Shown here one piece after another: positions 5,198 to 6,127 of a stretch of 6,127 nt of DNA; the first letter of the stretch is position 1; each line of letters starts with the position of its first letter. The notes beneath the pieces were generated by a model. It was given only the letters and a program-made list of their open reading frames with translations. It did not search any database and was not told where the DNA came from. Source of the stretch: Planctomycetota bacterium (lineage in GTDB: Bacteria > Planctomycetota > Phycisphaerae > WQYP01); NCBI GenBank assembly GCA_021826605.1, contig JAKAZF010000191.1:1-6127 (forward strand), in the 5' to 3' direction. The translations under genes and the position numbers were made by a program.

Positions 5198-5757
5198 TCG
5201 CCTCCGATTCTGGATGCGGGGCCAGCCTGCGGCTCCGATGCCACATCAGCGGCAACGGTGTCTTTATGTTTTTGCCGCAGGGGAATCATCCATACGCCAA
5301 GGCAGATTAGGATACTCGCGGCGGCAAGCGTGGGAAGTCCGGGGCAGAAGCGGTCAAAGCCCCTATATTCCCGGAGGTAGCGCCAACCCAGATAGCAACC
5401 AATCAGCGACCCCAGAGTAACGGCCCTCGCCGCCCACCGAGACCTCCGCCACCGACGCAGGCCGGGCGAAATGGCCGCCGAACCCAATCCAAGAAAGTAG
5501 CCCGCAAAGACCGCGGTGGTAAGCGTAAACGAAAAACTGGCAAGGCCGCCAAGTAGTTCCAGAAATGCCAGCCCAACATAGAGCCAACCTTTTATCGGTT
5601 CCGCCGCTCCCCGTGAAGCATAGGCAGCAGGCATCAAAAGTGAAATGAACCATGCCGCCCAACCGGTGACGTAAAGAATCCACCCCGCCCAAAGTCTTAG
5701 CCGATACGAGGACACACTCTTTGGTGCAGGCTTTATCTGCCTCACTGGTTCAGGCAT
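5194..5757 (-). CDS. Multi-pass membrane protein of unknown function (187 aa)
   Basis: AGGGGAG at 5764-5770 lies six bases before the ATG. Residues 1-20 are polar and basic. Membrane helices lie about 23-43, 57-92 (probably two), 110-126 and 141-160. A loop after the first helix reads LLMPAAYASRG and EPIKGW (41-58), and an Arg-rich loop RRWRRSRWAAR (101-111) suggests a cytoplasmic turn. The tail (161-187) is polar. I recognise no enzyme or transporter motif; the 'SLLMPA...GW' beginning resembles a loose class of small uncharacterised planctomycete membrane proteins. The start overlaps the preceding 31-aa ORF by 8 nt and the stop overlaps the 44-aa ORF by 4 nt, so it belongs to a coupled transcript with its neighbours. 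Confidence 0.78.
   Translation of the reverse strand: MPEPVRQIKPAPKSVSSYRLRLWAGWILYVTGWAAWFISLLMPAAYASRGAAEPIKGWLYVGLAFLELLGGLASFSFTLTTAVFAGYFLGLGSAAISPGLRRWRRSRWAARAVTLGSLIGCYLGWRYLREYRGFDRFCPGLPTLAAASILICLGVWMIPLRQKHKDTVAADVASEPQAGPASRIGGE
5201..5205 (-). promoter_or_regulatory. Ribosome binding site for the 44-aa small ORF
   Basis: GGAGG on the - strand, formed by the last codons of the 187-aa gene, precedes three consecutive ATGs. It is among the best ribosome binding sites in this train and has no other start codon to serve, which argues that the small ORF is translated. Confidence 0.55.
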
Positions 5758-5845
5758 GGCACACTCCCCTGTGCCGCCGCCCCTCGCGGATTCGCGCGTC
5801 GCCCAGCGGCAGATTGGACAGCAACGCCAACATAGCGACTCCCAT
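5750..5845 (-). CDS. 31-aa small ORF bridging two membrane-protein genes
   Basis: From ATG 5845 the frame reads MGVAMLALLSNLPLG, then DARIREGRRHRGVCHA. Its ATG shares a base with the TGA of the upstream membrane gene (TGATG) and its TGA lies inside the first codons of the 187-aa gene (ATGCCTGA, 8 nt). AGGGA about seven bases upstream is a modest ribosome binding site. A short hydrophobic start and a basic end are visible; it is too short for a confident membrane call. The AGGGGAG site of the 187-aa gene falls inside this ORF. It may work as a coupling peptide or be a real small protein; the LPLG core shared with the 44-aa ORF is the main hint of selection. Confidence 0.42.
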   Translation of the reverse strand: MGVAMLALLSNLPLGDARIREGRRHRGVCHA

Positions 5846-6127
5846 CAAAAGGTCCCTTTTTTATTCTTCCGTGGTAATCGCAGTTTAATCCAATAATAAA
5901 GACCGGGCAGGGTGCTAAAGAACATTAACGTACAACCGGTAGCAAATACGGGATATCCGTAGAGCGGGCGGAAAGATGTACCCCACCATCGGGCTACAAG
6001 TATGTATAGAACCCAACTCGCACAAAGAGGTGCGCCTAGGACGGGAACCAGCAAGGACCCCTTGGGGCGGAGTGCATTGATCACGCACGTGAGCAGGCCT
6101 GCGTAGAACCAGAGCACCAGTGGAATC
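5845..6127 (-). CDS. Membrane protein, 5' end beyond the window (partial)
   Basis: The last 93 codons of a membrane protein; the frame is open to the right edge (IPLVLWFYAGLL from 6126), so the true start probably lies outside. A GTG at 6117 is a possible but unsupported internal start. About three hydrophobic segments are visible: the edge to INAL, LLVPVLGAPLCASWVLYILVA, and VFATGCTLMFF to YYWIKL. The protein ends with the basic tail RLPRKNKKGTF, typical of a cytoplasmic end. The stop overlaps the ATG of the 31-aa ORF (TGATG). No family is recognised. It is the furthest upstream member in view of the coupled membrane-gene train. Confidence 0.7.
   Translation of the reverse strand, partial: IPLVLWFYAGLLTCVINALRPKGSLLVPVLGAPLCASWVLYILVARWWGTSFRPLYGYPVFATGCTLMFFSTLPGLYYWIKLRLPRKNKKGTF

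Noticed and set aside
5064..5255. N-terminal extension of the 179-aa membrane protein to 5255
   Set aside because: The added 64 residues are polar, lie largely inside the 187-aa gene and the 44-aa ORF, and have no start signal better than the TGATG junction at 5063.
4627..5310. 227-aa + strand frame opposite the 179-aa membrane gene
   Set aside because: Pro/Ser/Arg-rich with no domain; it is the mirror of hydrophobic codons on the other strand, where three genes are joined by stop/start overlaps.
5847..5860. AAAAGG-TC-CCTTTT palindrome followed by T residues, terminator-like on the + strand
   Set aside because: It lies inside the coding end of the partial membrane gene, the stem is short and A/T-rich with almost no loop, and no + strand gene precedes it.
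1..6127. CRISPR array, tRNA/rRNA genes, IS ends or transposase
   Set aside because: I found no regularly spaced repeats, cloverleaf-like segment or transposase frame; the only tandem repeat is the two-copy 13-mer at 3403-3428.

Overview
The window looks like a moderately GC-rich bacterial chromosome, most likely a planctomycete or a relative such as Verrucomicrobia. Three things suggest this: a PEP-CTERM secreted protein; an ECF sigma factor with a 'PWLYRLTVRAALMHRR' style region 2; and a cysteine-free, single-pass anti-sigma-like partner carrying 'LVDDELSEERRRALL...HPEAWRSLSLHFLARQ'. The assignment rests on family resemblance, not on a marker gene.

Layout. (1) Positions 1-890, + strand: a structured leader with two hairpins, a PEP-CTERM exported protein (152-811) and a strong terminator-like hairpin (846-889). 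(2) Positions 982-3212, - strand: a three-gene envelope-signalling operon, read right to left. It encodes an ECF sigma factor, a one-TM anti-sigma-like protein and a secreted PDZ-only protein. The last two genes share a TAATG stop/start. (3) Positions 3403-4297, + strand: a compact two-gene module with its own control region. A 13-bp tandem repeat abuts a 16-bp near-palindrome that covers the -35 of a good sigma-70 promoter, followed by 134-aa and 136-aa proteins overlapping by 19 nt. The second protein resembles the DUF2283 type of small antitoxin-like domain. The first has features compatible with a small RelE/BECR-like nuclease toxin. This is the best candidate for a little-described system here, possibly toxin-antitoxin-like. 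(4) Positions 4468-6127, - strand: a tightly overlapping train of membrane-protein genes with small ORFs between them. The order is partial membrane protein, 31-aa ORF, 187-aa membrane protein, 44-aa ORF, 179-aa membrane protein, 31-aa single-TM ORF. Neighbouring frames touch or overlap at every boundary (TGATG, ATGCCTGA, ATGA, TGATG and a 40-nt overlap), so translational coupling is likely. The small ORFs are easily missed by gene callers; the first two share an LPLG core.

The sigma operon and the + strand module diverge from the 3213-3500 intergenic region. The + module and the membrane-gene train converge on 4298-4467, and the PEP-CTERM gene and the sigma operon converge on 812-981. I saw no rRNA, tRNA, CRISPR array, transposase or IS ends.
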